The notes: generated by a model from the sequence alone, not told the origin. 64,000 nt of DNA from Cohaesibacter gelatinilyticus (GCF_900215605.1 NZ_OBEL01000001.1:124001-188000), one strand, 5' to 3'. Shown: positions 15,966 to 25,906, counted from the first letter of the stretch. Program-made: numbers and translations.

Positions 15966-16064
15966 ATGAAAAATCATCGCCTCTTCTTGCTGAGTTTGGA
16001 CGTTTCCAGTCGCTTGATACTATTTCTGTCATGCTTGCTTATGGTTGCTCTTCTGAATCTTTGA
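15966..16064 (+). CDS. Possible small hydrophobic peptide (32 residues)
   Basis: ATG at 15966 with AGGA 5 nt upstream. Reads MKNHRLFLLSLDVSSRLILF and continues LSCLLMVALLNL, then TGA. It is one basic N-terminus plus a hydrophobic stretch, like a small membrane protein or bare signal peptide. The rest of the 15845-16219 gap holds only the hairpin before it. No homologue is known to me; it could be chance. Confidence 0.3.
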   Translation: MKNHRLFLLSLDVSSRLILFLSCLLMVALLNL

Positions 16065-16219
16065 AAATGGGCCTCGGCGGTTGCCTGCCCAGCCAGCCTT
16101 GTGGCACTCTGCGCCTTCGCGATGGAAGGGATTGGTCGATTCTTTTGCTCCAAATACGATGATGAATCGAAGGAGTGAAAGGCGATAATTAGGGATCCCA
16201 ATGAGCAGACGAAGACGAA

Positions 16220-18205
16220 ATGACAGAGCAATCCACCATCATTCGCCAGCTTGACGATGCCACGATCAACAAGATCGCAGCCGGAGAAGTCGTTGAGCGC
16301 CCGGCATCGGTTGTGAAAGAGTTGGTTGAAAATTCCATTGATGCCGGTGCGAGCCGGATTGAGATCGTGACCGCCGGTGGTGGCAAGAACCTGATCAGGA
16401 TCAGTGATGATGGCATAGGCATGACGCAAAGCGATTTGGCTCTCGCAATTCAGCGTCATTGCACGTCCAAGCTTGATCCTGATGATTTGATGGATATTCG
16501 CCATCTTGGTTTCAGGGGGGAAGCACTGCCCTCCATCGGGTCTATTGCCAAACTGAGTATCACCACCCGCCATCATAGCGAGCCCCATGCCTGGGAAATC
16601 GAAGTGCAAGGTGGAACGCAAAGCGAAATCCGACCGGCTGCTCTTACCAAAGGCACGCGTATCGAGGTGGAAGATCTGTTCTTCTCGACGCCAGCGCGTT
16701 TGAAATTTCTCAAGACCGATCGGGCAGAAAATACCGCAATCTCTGAAATCATAAAACGCATTGCGCTGGCCCATCCGGAAATTCGTTTCACGCTCACAGG
16801 TGCAGATCGTTCCCGCCTCGATTATGCCGCCTGCAAAGGAAATGACGCCCATCTGGTGCGTATGGGGCAGGTTATGGGCAAGGCCTTTCGCGACAATGCA
16901 GTAGAGATAGATGCCATCCGTGATACAGTTCGCCTGACGGGGTTTGCTGGCCTGCCGACTTTGAACCGTGCCAACAGCTTACAGCAATTTGTTTTCGTCA
17001 ATGGTCGTCCCGTCAAGGACAAGACCATCCTCGGTGCCATTCGCGGAGCTTATGTCGATTTTCTCGCAGGCAATCGCTATCCCTGTGTCGTTCTCTTCAT
17101 TGATCTCGACCCTCATGAGGTGGATGTCAATGTTCATCCTACCAAAGCCGATGTGCGTTTCCGGGACCCGCAACATGTGCGTGGTCTTGTGGTGGGCGCA
17201 ATTCGTCGTGCTCTGATGGAAGCAGGTCACCGCGCCACCACAACGGGCGGGGATGCAACCTTGGCGGCGTTGCGCCCCGATGGCATGCGAAGCACCCAGG
17301 TCGCAACCGGAATGCCTTCTTCATCGGAGATCAGCGGGGCATCGATGACTGGCTATGCATCACCACCTGTGCAACCGGCTCGTCATCAGGATTGGAATTG
17401 GAGGCAATCTGTCTATGCGCCACAAGTGCAAACCTCTGATGTCGTGACTGACCTTGAAGAAAGTGCCCAGCCCTATGCGGTCTCGTCAGAGACGTCTAAG
17501 GGTGCGTTTGATGCCGATGTTGCCATACCAACCATTGAGCAACAAGGTCGCATGATGGATGTCTCAGTTCCCAGTGCGGATGCAAGGGCCGGAGAGATCC
17601 CACTGGATGAGGCAAAGCTTAGTCGCCCACTCGGGGCGGCACGCGCGCAAATCCATGAAAACTACATCATTGCTCAGACCGAAGATGGCTTGGTGATTGT
17701 TGATCAGCACGCTGCCCACGAACGTCTGGTTTATGAACGCCTCAAGTCTGCCATTGCAGAAAAAGGTATTGCGAAGCAGGGCTTGCTCATTCCTCATGTG
17801 GTGGAAATGGATGAGGATGATGTCGCCCGGCTGGATGAGGCAAAGGAAGAATTACAGGATCTAGGCCTCAGTCTGGATGCCTTTGGCCCCGGGGCCGTTG
17901 CCGTGCGAGAAACACCGGCTATCCTCGGAAAGCCCAATCTGGATCGATTGGTGCGGGACATCGCAGATGATCTGGCCGAATGGGACAAGGCAACGCGAGT
18001 GGAGGAGAAAATCCACCATGTGGCCGCAACCATGGCTTGCCATGGATCTGTTCGCTCTGGTCGGCGCATGCGGGCTGAGGAAATGGATGCCTTGCTTCGC
18101 GAGATGGAAGCAACACCTCATTCGGGGCAATGTAATCACGGTCGTCCGACCTATGTTGAGCTGAAACTCAGCGATATCGAGAGGCTCTTTGGTCGTAGCG
18201 GATAG
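16220..18205 (+). CDS. mutL: DNA mismatch repair protein MutL (nicking type)
   Basis: 661 residues. The N-terminal GHKL ATPase has KIAAGEVVERPASVVKELVENSIDAG, RISDDGIGM and FRGEALPSIGS, followed by the transducer domain with NGRPVKDK and DVNVHPTKADVRF. A low-complexity linker (about 345-465) leads to the C-terminal dimerisation domain. That domain contains the endonuclease motif DQHA(x)2E(x)4E at 495-506 (DQHAAHERLVYE), plus ACHGSVRSG and CNHGRP, the partner metal-site motifs. Unlike Escherichia coli MutL, this protein should therefore nick DNA itself, as in organisms without MutH. No mutS is nearby. The LysE gene follows after 21 bp. Confidence 0.97.
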   Translation: MTEQSTIIRQLDDATINKIAAGEVVERPASVVKELVENSIDAGASRIEIVTAGGGKNLIRISDDGIGMTQSDLALAIQRHCTSKLDPDDLMDIRHLGFRGEALPSIGSIAKLSITTRHHSEPHAWEIEVQGGTQSEIRPAALTKGTRIEVEDLFFSTPARLKFLKTDRAENTAISEIIKRIALAHPEIRFTLTGADRSRLDYAACKGNDAHLVRMGQVMGKAFRDNAVEIDAIRDTVRLTGFAGLPTLNRANSLQQFVFVNGRPVKDKTILGAIRGAYVDFLAGNRYPCVVLFIDLDPHEVDVNVHPTKADVRFRDPQHVRGLVVGAIRRALMEAGHRATTTGGDATLAALRPDGMRSTQVATGMPSSSEISGASMTGYASPPVQPARHQDWNWRQSVYAPQVQTSDVVTDLEESAQPYAVSSETSKGAFDADVAIPTIEQQGRMMDVSVPSADARAGEIPLDEAKLSRPLGAARAQIHENYIIAQTEDGLVIVDQHAAHERLVYERLKSAIAEKGIAKQGLLIPHVVEMDEDDVARLDEAKEELQDLGLSLDAFGPGAVAVRETPAILGKPNLDRLVRDIADDLAEWDKATRVEEKIHHVAATMACHGSVRSGRRMRAEEMDALLREMEATPHSGQCNHGRPTYVELKLSDIERLFGRSG

Positions 18206-18226
18206 TAAAATTGCGAGGGAGAAGCA

Positions 18227-18871
18227 ATGAATTTGGAACTTTGGATGCCGTTTGCGGCGTTGATTGCTCTGGCAACCCTGTCGCCGGGACCAAATGTCCT
18301 GATTGTTGTCACCAACAGCTTGCGATATGGGCTCACTGGTGGTCTGCTGACGATACTGGGTAATTTGATCGCTCTTTTCTCCATTGCTCTATTGGCGGCT
18401 GTCGGGGTGGGAGCCGTTTTGAAAACCTCTCCCATTGTCTTCATGGTCATGAAGCTGGTCGGTGCCGCCTATTTGATCTGGATGGGATACAAGATGCTGA
18501 AAAGTTCATTATCTCGATATGCAGATATCGAGATAACGGATGAACAGAAGCAGATAGATCTGCCGGCACGCAATATCATGCTGCAGGCTATTTCCATCTC
18601 GCTCAGCAATCCCAAAGCCATTCTGTTCTTGTCAGCTGCTTTTCCTTCTTTTTTGAATCTCGAGGCAGCTATCGCTCCACAATTCATGATCATGTTCTCG
18701 ACAATCATCGTGATTGTTGGCTCAATCCATACTTTCTATGCGTTATTGGCCATGGGAATGCGCAAAAGACTCACTTCCGGTCGAGCGCGCAAATGGATGG
18801 CACGGATATCCGGGATCACATTCGTAGGATTGGGAGCAGGACTGGCAGGGCAGGCGGTCCGATCAAGTTGA
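18227..18871 (+). CDS. LysE/RhtB family amino-acid exporter
   Basis: 214 residues, about six TM helices. The N-terminal family signature is ALATLSPGPNVLIVVTNSLRYG; the middle has VMKLVGAAYLIWMGYKML and the typical AISISLSNPKAILFLSAAFPSFL. Such proteins export amino acids such as threonine, homoserine or lysine, or related compounds, by proton antiport; specificity cannot be read here. GAGGGAGAAGC precedes the ATG. It lies 21 bp after mutL and could be co-transcribed, with no functional link suggested. Confidence 0.88.
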   Translation: MNLELWMPFAALIALATLSPGPNVLIVVTNSLRYGLTGGLLTILGNLIALFSIALLAAVGVGAVLKTSPIVFMVMKLVGAAYLIWMGYKMLKSSLSRYADIEITDEQKQIDLPARNIMLQAISISLSNPKAILFLSAAFPSFLNLEAAIAPQFMIMFSTIIVIVGSIHTFYALLAMGMRKRLTSGRARKWMARISGITFVGLGAGLAGQAVRSS

Positions 18872-18957
18872 AGATACGATCATTGCGTAATGTCCCCGTC
18901 ATGAATATCTGATCAAACGAGTATTTTGTGGTGAAAATGCAAAGAGGCAGGAACGCG

Positions 18958-19311
18958 ATGGAGTATATACGCCATACATTTCGGGCAACCGCGTATTCGC
19001 TTGCCGGGTTCAAGCGCTTGATGCAGGAAACAGCCGCGCAAGTGGAAGTCATTTTCTTTTGTCTGTTACTCCTCATTTATTGGTTGGTTGGCGCCGAATT
19101 TACGGATTTTGCGCTGCTAACTTTCTTCTTTCTTATCATTCTGGCATTGGAAGCACTCAATACAGCAGTTGAGGTGCTGGTGGATCATTTGACCATGGAT
19201 TTTGCAGAATTTGCTCGCCAAGCCAAGGATTTGGGATCATTTGCAGTTTTTTGTGGCTTGGCGATGGTCACGCTCTATAGTGGCTGGGTGATCTATAAAA
19301 CTCTCATCTAG
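18958..19311 (+). CDS. dgkA: Diacylglycerol kinase DgkA
   Basis: 117 residues from the ATG at 18958 (AGGAA 4 nt upstream); longer in-frame GTG starts lack a good ribosome-binding site. It is a three-helix integral membrane kinase phosphorylating diacylglycerol to phosphatidate. The family motif EALNTAVEVLVDHL...FARQAKDLGSFAVF carries the catalytic and Mg-binding glutamates and the AKD segment. DgkA recycles diacylglycerol left when head groups are taken from membrane lipids. Usual length is about 120. Confidence 0.92.
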   Translation: MEYIRHTFRATAYSLAGFKRLMQETAAQVEVIFFCLLLLIYWLVGAEFTDFALLTFFFLIILALEALNTAVEVLVDHLTMDFAEFARQAKDLGSFAVFCGLAMVTLYSGWVIYKTLI

Positions 19312-19323
19312 CCTGAGGAAACA

Positions 19324-19836
19324 ATGAGTAAGACCAAGTCTGAAAGTGTTCGCGTGCTCCGCAATCAATTGGCTTCTGCCGTTCGAATGCGTAAGGCGGC
19401 AGTCGGAATTGTGACATTGTTGATTGCTCTTGGTTTGCTTCTCGGCCCCAAATGGGAAGGTGATAGCACCATTCTGCTTGTTCTTTCCCTGTTTGTGGCC
19501 TTTGTTGCGTTGGGCTTGGCCTATACCGGTCTAAGTCAGGCAATGATGGGATGGTCAAAGGAAAGCGAGATTGATTTGGATAAACGGGAAATCCGGCACT
19601 ACACTGCCTCTCTCTTTGGTCGGTCGCGCCCTTTCTCTATTCCATTTTCCAAAATCAGTTCCATGGAAGCTGCAAATCCTGAATTTGCGGCGTCAGATGG
19701 GATGGCCATGCATTTGAAAGACGATCAGGGCCGTGTCATGATGGTGGTAGGATTGTTTGAAGATGAGGCCGATATATTGCTTTGCAAACAGCAAATTACT
19801 CAAAGCTTGCAAAATGCACCTGGCGATCCCAATTAA
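19324..19836 (+). CDS. Two-TM membrane protein with a C-terminal PH-like domain
   Basis: 170 residues. Two TM helices (about 26-42 and 50-68) are followed by a soluble beta-rich part (SEIDLDKREIRHYTASLFGRSRPFSIPFSKISSMEA), which resembles bacterial PH-like domains that follow membrane anchors. Starts 12 bp after dgkA, so probably the same transcript. No specific family recognised. The gene at 20173 has the same build (two TM, then a basic beta-rich domain of similar size), so the two may be distant paralogues. Confidence 0.7.
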   Translation: MSKTKSESVRVLRNQLASAVRMRKAAVGIVTLLIALGLLLGPKWEGDSTILLVLSLFVAFVALGLAYTGLSQAMMGWSKESEIDLDKREIRHYTASLFGRSRPFSIPFSKISSMEAANPEFAASDGMAMHLKDDQGRVMMVVGLFEDEADILLCKQQITQSLQNAPGDPN

Positions 19837-20172
19837 CATCTTGTTTGCTAGCTATGGGCTCTCTTCTTTGTGAAAAGAGAATTTAAGTAAGCTATTGCTT
19901 TGTGACCGACAAATGACAACATATGCTTGATAGTCGTGGCGAAAGACCAGATCTTTTGTCAGGAATGCGAGGAATAAACGCGAGAGGGATGCCCTTCTCT
20001 CGATTGGAAAAGACCTTCGAACACGAAATTGTTTCGTGTTCGGGAGCTGATAGGCGACCGCAGCTTGCAAGATGCGCCTTCGAGCCGTAGTGAGATGATA
20101 AGCGTATCGACAGGAATGCTGCGCACCTCGTAGGCCCGAGTGGAGCGAGGAATAGCCGTGAGAGGTAGAGAT
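19837..20172. other. 336-bp structured intergenic region with imperfect internal repeat
   Basis: No convincing gene. Visible structure: a hairpin at 19981-20002 (CGAGAGGG/CCTTCTCTCG), a strong hairpin at 20018-20042 (CGAACACGAAA/TTTCGTGTTCG, 3-nt loop), and an imperfect direct repeat of GCGAGGAATA-N2-CG-N-GAGAGG at about 19967-19989 and 20147-20169. A 41-codon ORF (19963-20088) spans the hairpins but has no ribosome-binding site. This could be a structured RNA, a dispersed repeat or a decayed gene. Confidence 0.45.
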
Positions 20173-20802
20173 ATGGCCTGCTGTGGAAATGGCACCAAAG
20201 TAAAAGATGATCCGCTTGCCTTCCGCAATCATTATCCTCTGCCGGTACGCGTCATGGTGGGTATTTTCGGTTTGGTCTTGTTGTCGCTTCCTTATTATTT
20301 ACTGCTTGCTCCGGGTTGGAACCATTTTTCTTGGATTCTCATTCCGTTTGGCCTGATTGGAATTGCCGCCGGTTTGGCTGGGCTTTCCTTCTGTCTTTCG
20401 GCCATTCTCGGTGAAGCACGAGAGGCCAAAGTGGATTTGACAGGACAAGTTCTAAGACAAACCAGTCGTGGTCTGTCATTCAGGTCAAAAAAAATGCTGG
20501 TTACTCCCTTTACTGAAATCGCATTTTTCGATGTGAAACGCCCTTCCTGGGCTCAGGATGAAGCTGTTTTGATGCTGGTGCCAGTATTGGAAAATGGCGA
20601 CAGTTTGCCTGCCTTTGGCTCTTTCCCAAGCAAGGAAGAGGCACAGAAGGTCATGGCTCTGATGGGTCACATGCCAGATGGCCCGGCAGGGGTGGCAAAA
20701 CATTGGAGCACATCCGAGTTGGAAGCATTGAAGCGTTCAATTGCTGCCCAAAGCCAACAGGGCAATTGTAGCCATGGACAAAAAAGCTGTAGTTGCCACT
20801 AG
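20173..20802 (+). CDS. Two-TM membrane protein with Cys/His-rich tail
   Basis: 209 residues from the ATG at 20173 (GAGG 8 nt upstream); a GTG start 33 bp earlier is less likely. It begins MACCGNG, has two TM helices (about 30-50 and 57-80), then a PH-like beta-rich domain (REAKVDLTGQVLRQTSRGLS... and TPFTEIAFFDVKRP). It ends NCSHGQKSCSCH, a CxxH...CxCH cluster that could bind a metal. No family recognised. The stop codon overlaps the start of a palindromic repeat. Confidence 0.65.
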   Translation: MACCGNGTKVKDDPLAFRNHYPLPVRVMVGIFGLVLLSLPYYLLLAPGWNHFSWILIPFGLIGIAAGLAGLSFCLSAILGEAREAKVDLTGQVLRQTSRGLSFRSKKMLVTPFTEIAFFDVKRPSWAQDEAVLMLVPVLENGDSLPAFGSFPSKEEAQKVMALMGHMPDGPAGVAKHWSTSELEALKRSIAAQSQQGNCSHGQKSCSCH

Positions 20803-20855
20803 AGTATATTCCCGAAAAGCGTATGCGGTTTTCGGATAAGAGCTCGTTTCAGAAC
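20799..20855 (+). repeat. RIME-like palindromic intergenic repeat, copy 1
   Basis: 57 bp beginning CTAGAG, with the palindromic core CCCGAAAA-N10-TTTTCGG and the block TTTTCGGATAAGAGCTCGTTTC. A second copy lies inverted at 51900-51957 and shares a 22-bp exact block. The build (about 55 bp, GAAAA/TTTTC palindrome, intergenic) resembles RIME-type repeats of rhizobia. The first bases overlap the stop codon of the preceding gene. Confidence 0.7.
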
Positions 20856-20925
20856 AAGAAGCTAACCTCTTGTTGCTGTTCATAAATTACGAAAAAGGCT
20901 TCAAGTGCCACATAAGACATTCAAA

Positions 20926-20958
20926 AAAGCCCTCTCAGTCCATGACTGAGAGGGCTTT
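20926..20958. terminator. Bidirectional rho-independent terminator
   Basis: Stem AAAGCCCTCTCAGTC/GACTGAGAGGGCTTT with T-runs on both sides, between two convergent genes (stops at 20802 and 20990). Confidence 0.9.
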
Positions 20959-20989
20959 TAATATCTGGTGGTTTGATTGGTTGGTAAAT

Positions 20990-21517
20990 TTACTTTAATT
21001 GACCAAAACCAGCTTTGAAACCGTCCAGCGGAATAGGAATGCCAATGCCTTCTTCCGGGGTTTGAAAAACAATGAAGGTTGCAAACTTGCCATCGCTTAG
21101 TAGTTTGATCAATTTGTCATCCATTACGATTTCCGCGATGCAACCCTGTGGCAAGCAGCGAATGAAACCGGCACGACCAACGTCGGTATCGTCCACGCGC
21201 AGGCCCAGGCCGTGAGGCAGTAGAACCCCCAAAGGCGAGAGAACGCGCAAAATACGGGCTGTCTTGTCTGCAGTCTTCAGGACAATGACAGTCAATCCGA
21301 CGTTATCACGATCCGCAGCAGTTACATATTGCATGAGGGCACATTGTTCGGAGCGAGCACCGGGAGGAGTATCGCAACGGATCTCCCATTCCCCATGTAC
21401 AGAGCGAACGGCCCCCTGTGCATGAGCGGTATTGCTGCCGACAAAGCTACCGGAAAGGGATGAACTCAGCACGAATGATAGGGTCAAAAGGGCAGTGATC
21501 GCCCCTTTTTTCATCAT
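20990..21517 (-). CDS. Invasion-associated locus B (IalB) family periplasmic protein
   Basis: 175 residues from the ATG at 21517 (MMKKGAITALLTLSFVLSSS), chosen because it opens a normal signal peptide ending at TAHAQG. Longer in-frame starts (21559, 21622) would put 15-35 residues before it, and no candidate has a convincing ribosome-binding site. The mature protein has VHGEWEIRCDTPPGARSEQCALMQYV, LPHGLGLRVDD and RAGFIRCLPQGCIAEIVMDDKLI, the IalB pattern with four cysteines. IalB of Bartonella is linked to red-cell invasion; environmental Rhizobiales carry several copies of unknown role. Confidence 0.88.
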   Translation of the reverse strand: MMKKGAITALLTLSFVLSSSLSGSFVGSNTAHAQGAVRSVHGEWEIRCDTPPGARSEQCALMQYVTAADRDNVGLTVIVLKTADKTARILRVLSPLGVLLPHGLGLRVDDTDVGRAGFIRCLPQGCIAEIVMDDKLIKLLSDGKFATFIVFQTPEEGIGIPIPLDGFKAGFGQLK

Positions 21518-21851
21518 GGCGAATTCTGTCCGTGTCAAACGTTCAAACGAAGAGAACATTTTGATTTTGACAGGGGCTCTGCCTGCTTGGTCGGAGGAGG
21601 TCTGCATCTGGCCAGTCACCATGATCTTTCTTGAAAATACACCAAAACCTATTTGCCTGATTCGCGAGCAACTTGTCGCCGAAAAGCATAATCGGGGCAA
21701 CTTAGTTAACAAATGTGGCAATAAAAGATTGGGGAAAATTATGACATTAATCAATAAATACGAATTATCCCTAATATGAAAAATACGAAAAACTGGGGAA
21801 TTCTCTGTAAATGGTGGCAAATTGTCGCACAAAAGTATAGCAGGAAAGAGT

Positions 21852-21868
21852 TGCGACAGGCTGTCGCA
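21852..21868. promoter_or_regulatory. RegA/PrrA-like palindrome TGCGAC-N5-GTCGCA
   Basis: TGCGACAGGCTGTCGCA is a perfect 8-bp inverted repeat around one base. It fits the GCGNC...GNCGC half-site arrangement reported for the redox regulators RegA/PrrA/ActR, which control respiratory oxidases in alphaproteobacteria. It lies about 310 bp upstream of coxB. Confidence 0.4.
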
Positions 21869-21888
21869 TATGGCTGAATAAGAATAGA

Positions 21889-21902
21889 TTGATCTATGTC
21901 AA
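21889..21902. promoter_or_regulatory. FNR/FixK-like box upstream of coxB
   Basis: TTGAT-CTAT-GTCAA differs at one base from the consensus TTGAT-N4-ATCAA. It lies 21 bp after the RegA-like palindrome and about 280 bp before coxB. aa3 oxidase genes are often repressed by FNR/FixK-type or RegA-type regulators at low oxygen. Confidence 0.35.
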
Positions 21903-22178
21903 ATTGATCTCGCCCAGTCAGACCCATTGGGCATGGACCACAAAAGGACTTTTCAATGGGTGTGGCAATGGCGCTATCAGAATTCATCTCCGTGTCCAGT
22001 TGTTGAGCACATGTTGCTCGAACCGGATGAGTGAATGACGAGATCTGAATAGGTCTGCATTTGCTTTCGGCCAGTTTGCTGGTCGATGCCTCAGCTTTCC
22101 CAAGTGGATTGTAAGTTGGCAGGACGCATGTGCAGTGGTCTTCGCATGAGGGGCGAAGAAAGCAGGAGGAGCGAGGAC

Positions 22179-23081
22179 GTGTCTATCGGCAAACGTCTAT
22201 TAGAAGTTATCAAGCGAGGGCCGACAATGTTGGTGACCTCGCTATTGAGCTTTGCCCTTGCAGGTTTGATGTCAGTTGCAGCAAATGCTGCACAGCCTCA
22301 TGACTGGGGCATCGGCTTGCAGGAAAGTGCCAGTACCGTGATGGATGATATCCATTGGTTTGGAAATTTCACTTTCTGGATCATTGGTGTGATTGTGGTT
22401 TTTGTGGCTATTTTGCTGGCCATTGTCATGATCAAATTCAATGCCAAGGCAAATCCGGAGCCATCCAAAACATCGCACAATACCATGATTGAAGTGGTCT
22501 GGACCGTTGTGCCAATTCTTATCCTTCTTGTTCTTGCCGTGCCAAGCTTTCGTTTGCTTTACAAGCAAATGGAAATTCCAAGCGCAGATGTGACTGTCAA
22601 GGTAACAGGATATCAGTGGTATTGGGGTTATGAATATCCTGATAATCCTGATGTCTCCTTCGATTCCATCATGTTGAGTGAGGAAGAAATCAAGGAAAAA
22701 GGCACCAATGAGCCCCGTCTTCTTGCCGTTGATAACGAAATGGTTGTGCCTGTAGGCAAGGTTGTTCGTTTGCAAATCACCTCTGCCGATGTGATTCACG
22801 CTTATGCACTCCCTGCTTTTGGTGTGAAGATGGATGCTGTACCAGGTCGCCTGAACGAGAGCTGGTTCACTGCAGATCGCGAAGGCATGTATTATGGTCA
22901 ATGCTCCGAGCTTTGCGGCAAGGACCATGCCTTCATGCCGTTGGCGGTGCGTGTTGTCTCTCAGGAAAAATATGACGCCTGGCTTGCAGCCGCTGCTGAG
23001 GATGTCGAAGAAGCCAACAAGGCTCTGATTGCATCCACCACATCTGCTACCAAATCCAACCTTCAACTCGCAGCGCAATAG
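22179..23081 (+). CDS. coxB: Cytochrome c oxidase subunit II (aa3 type)
   Basis: 300 residues from the GTG at 22179, which has AGGAGG 9 nt upstream. The ATG at 22227 (GAGGG 7 nt upstream) is an alternative. Signal sequence to about ANAAQ (38), two TM helices (about 62-88 and 103-122), then the cupredoxin domain. Cu-A ligands are complete: H207, C242, E244 (backbone), C246, H250 and M253 in QCSELCGKDHAFM. The aromatic electron entry GYQWYWGYEY is present. It takes electrons from cytochrome c and passes them to heme a of subunit I. First gene of the cta cluster; coxA follows after 25 bp. Confidence 0.97.
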   Translation: MSIGKRLLEVIKRGPTMLVTSLLSFALAGLMSVAANAAQPHDWGIGLQESASTVMDDIHWFGNFTFWIIGVIVVFVAILLAIVMIKFNAKANPEPSKTSHNTMIEVVWTVVPILILLVLAVPSFRLLYKQMEIPSADVTVKVTGYQWYWGYEYPDNPDVSFDSIMLSEEEIKEKGTNEPRLLAVDNEMVVPVGKVVRLQITSADVIHAYALPAFGVKMDAVPGRLNESWFTADREGMYYGQCSELCGKDHAFMPLAVRVVSQEKYDAWLAAAAEDVEEANKALIASTTSATKSNLQLAAQ

Positions 23082-23103
23082 GCGCGCCAGCAAAGGGAGC
23101 TAA

Positions 23104-24711
<1,608 letters not shown>

Positions 24712-24730
24712 GCGGCATAGAAACGAATTG

Positions 24731-24755
24731 AGAAGCGCCTGTCCAAGGCGCTTCT
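24731..24755 (+). terminator. Hairpin after coxA (attenuator-like)
   Basis: AGAAGCGCC/GGCGCTTCT stem with a 7-nt loop, 19 bp after the coxA stop, followed by CTC rather than a T-run. Probably a partial terminator or mRNA end separating structural from assembly genes. Confidence 0.5.
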
Positions 24756-24787
24756 CTCAAAGCTTCAAAGTTAAAAGCATGGGCCTA

Positions 24788-24862
24788 TTTTCAGGATATT
24801 TCGGCATATTTGCCAGATTCCATGACCGGGAAGAGATGATTTCAACCGGAATATCCCGAAAA
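24788..24862. repeat. Inverted repeat in the coxA-ctaB spacer
   Basis: Two 17-nt arms (24788-24804 and 24846-24862) match at 15 of 17 positions when inverted, around a 41-nt loop; the right arm is CCGGAATATCCCGAAAA. It would form a long hairpin in the mRNA ahead of ctaB. Confidence 0.5.
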
Positions 24863-24940
24863 TGAGCTTCTCAGATTTCATCGAGATCTTCACAAGGCAA
24901 GGCACTGAAACTGAGTTCCTGAAAGGGGAGAGAGGACCAA

Positions 24941-25906
24941 ATGAGCGTAGTGGAACAGACCAGTCAGGCGCGATCCTTGAGCGATGCCGAGTTCGGCAGT
25001 GCCGATGTAAGGGATTATATCGCTCTGCTGAAGCCAAGAGTAATGTCTTTGGTGGTCTTTACCGCTTTTGTGGGGCTTGTTGTTGCAATGACCATGCAAC
25101 CAGGCACGATCCATCCGCTCGAGGGCATCATCGCCATTCTTTGTATTGCGATTGGTGGCGGTGCTTCCGGTGCTCTGAATATGTGGTATGACGCCGATAT
25201 CGACCGTATTATGAAACGCACGGCCACTCGCCCCATACCGGCAGGCAAAATCACACCGGATCAGGCGCTTGCCTTTGGTTTGATTCTGTCGATCGCATCG
25301 GTTCTGGTGCTGGGGGTCCTGGTCAACTGGCTTGCTGCTGGCCTTCTCGCTTTCACCATCTTCTTTTATGCCGTGGTTTATACCATGTGGCTCAAGCGTT
25401 CCACACCACAGAATATTGTGATTGGTGGAGCTGCAGGTGCCTTTCCTCCAATGATTGGCTGGGCGGCGGTGACTGGAACTGTAACCATCGAGAGCATTGT
25501 GCTGTTTCTCATCATCTTCATGTGGACGCCACCTCATTTCTGGGCGCTGGCACTGCTTAAGAGCGACGACTACAAGAATGCTGGTGTTCCCATGTTACCC
25601 GTTGTCGCGGGTGAGGATGTCACTCGCAGTCAGATTCTGCTTTACAGCCTGGTTGTCGTGCCCTTGGGAGTGACCCCGGCACTTCTTGGTTTTGCAGGTA
25701 TGAGCTACGCAGCCTTGTCTTCTGTTTTGGGCCTTGTCTTTCTGATTGCAGCTTATCGTGTCTATCACCTTCGCGAAGGTGCACCAGCTCGTAAGGCTGC
25801 TGGCCAGATGTTCGGCTTTTCCATACTTTACCTCTTTGCACTCTATGCCACTTTGTTGGCGGAGCATTTGATGGGCCTTGAAATGCTGCCGTCTGTCTTT
25901 GGATAG
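24941..25906 (+). CDS. ctaB: Protoheme IX farnesyltransferase (heme O synthase)
   Basis: 321 residues, about nine TM helices of the UbiA prenyltransferase superfamily. The aspartate-rich motif [21 protein letters not shown] (about 84-104) binds farnesyl diphosphate via Mg, and [24 protein letters not shown] carries the second conserved region. It makes heme O from protoheme IX, the first step to the heme A needed by subunit I. Ribosome-binding site GAGAGAGGA upstream. CtaA (heme A synthase) is not in the window. Confidence 0.97.
   Translation: MSVVEQTSQARSLSDAEFGSADVRDYIALLKPRVMSLVVFTAFVGLVVAMTMQPGTIHPLEGIIAILCIAIGGGASGALNMWYDADIDRIMKRTATRPIPAGKITPDQALAFGLILSIASVLVLGVLVNWLAAGLLAFTIFFYAVVYTMWLKRSTPQNIVIGGAAGAFPPMIGWAAVTGTVTIESIVLFLIIFMWTPPHFWALALLKSDDYKNAGVPMLPVVAGEDVTRSQILLYSLVVVPLGVTPALLGFAGMSYAALSSVLGLVFLIAAYRVYHLREGAPARKAAGQMFGFSILYLFALYATLLAEHLMGLEMLPSVFG

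Larger units (their letters stand above)
21518..22178. other. Regulatory region between ialB and the cox operon
   Basis: 660 bp without a credible gene; short ORFs here lack ribosome-binding sites and protein-like composition. It contains a RegA/PrrA-like inverted repeat (21852-21868), a further half-site TGTCGCA (21823-21829), and an FNR/FixK-like box with one mismatch (21889-21902). It is the presumed promoter and leader of coxB. Confidence 0.5.

Noticed and set aside
15974-16852. Long minus-strand frame (292 codons) antisense to mutL
   Set aside because: It overlaps the start of mutL, whose protein is unmistakable, and its composition is that of a shadow frame.
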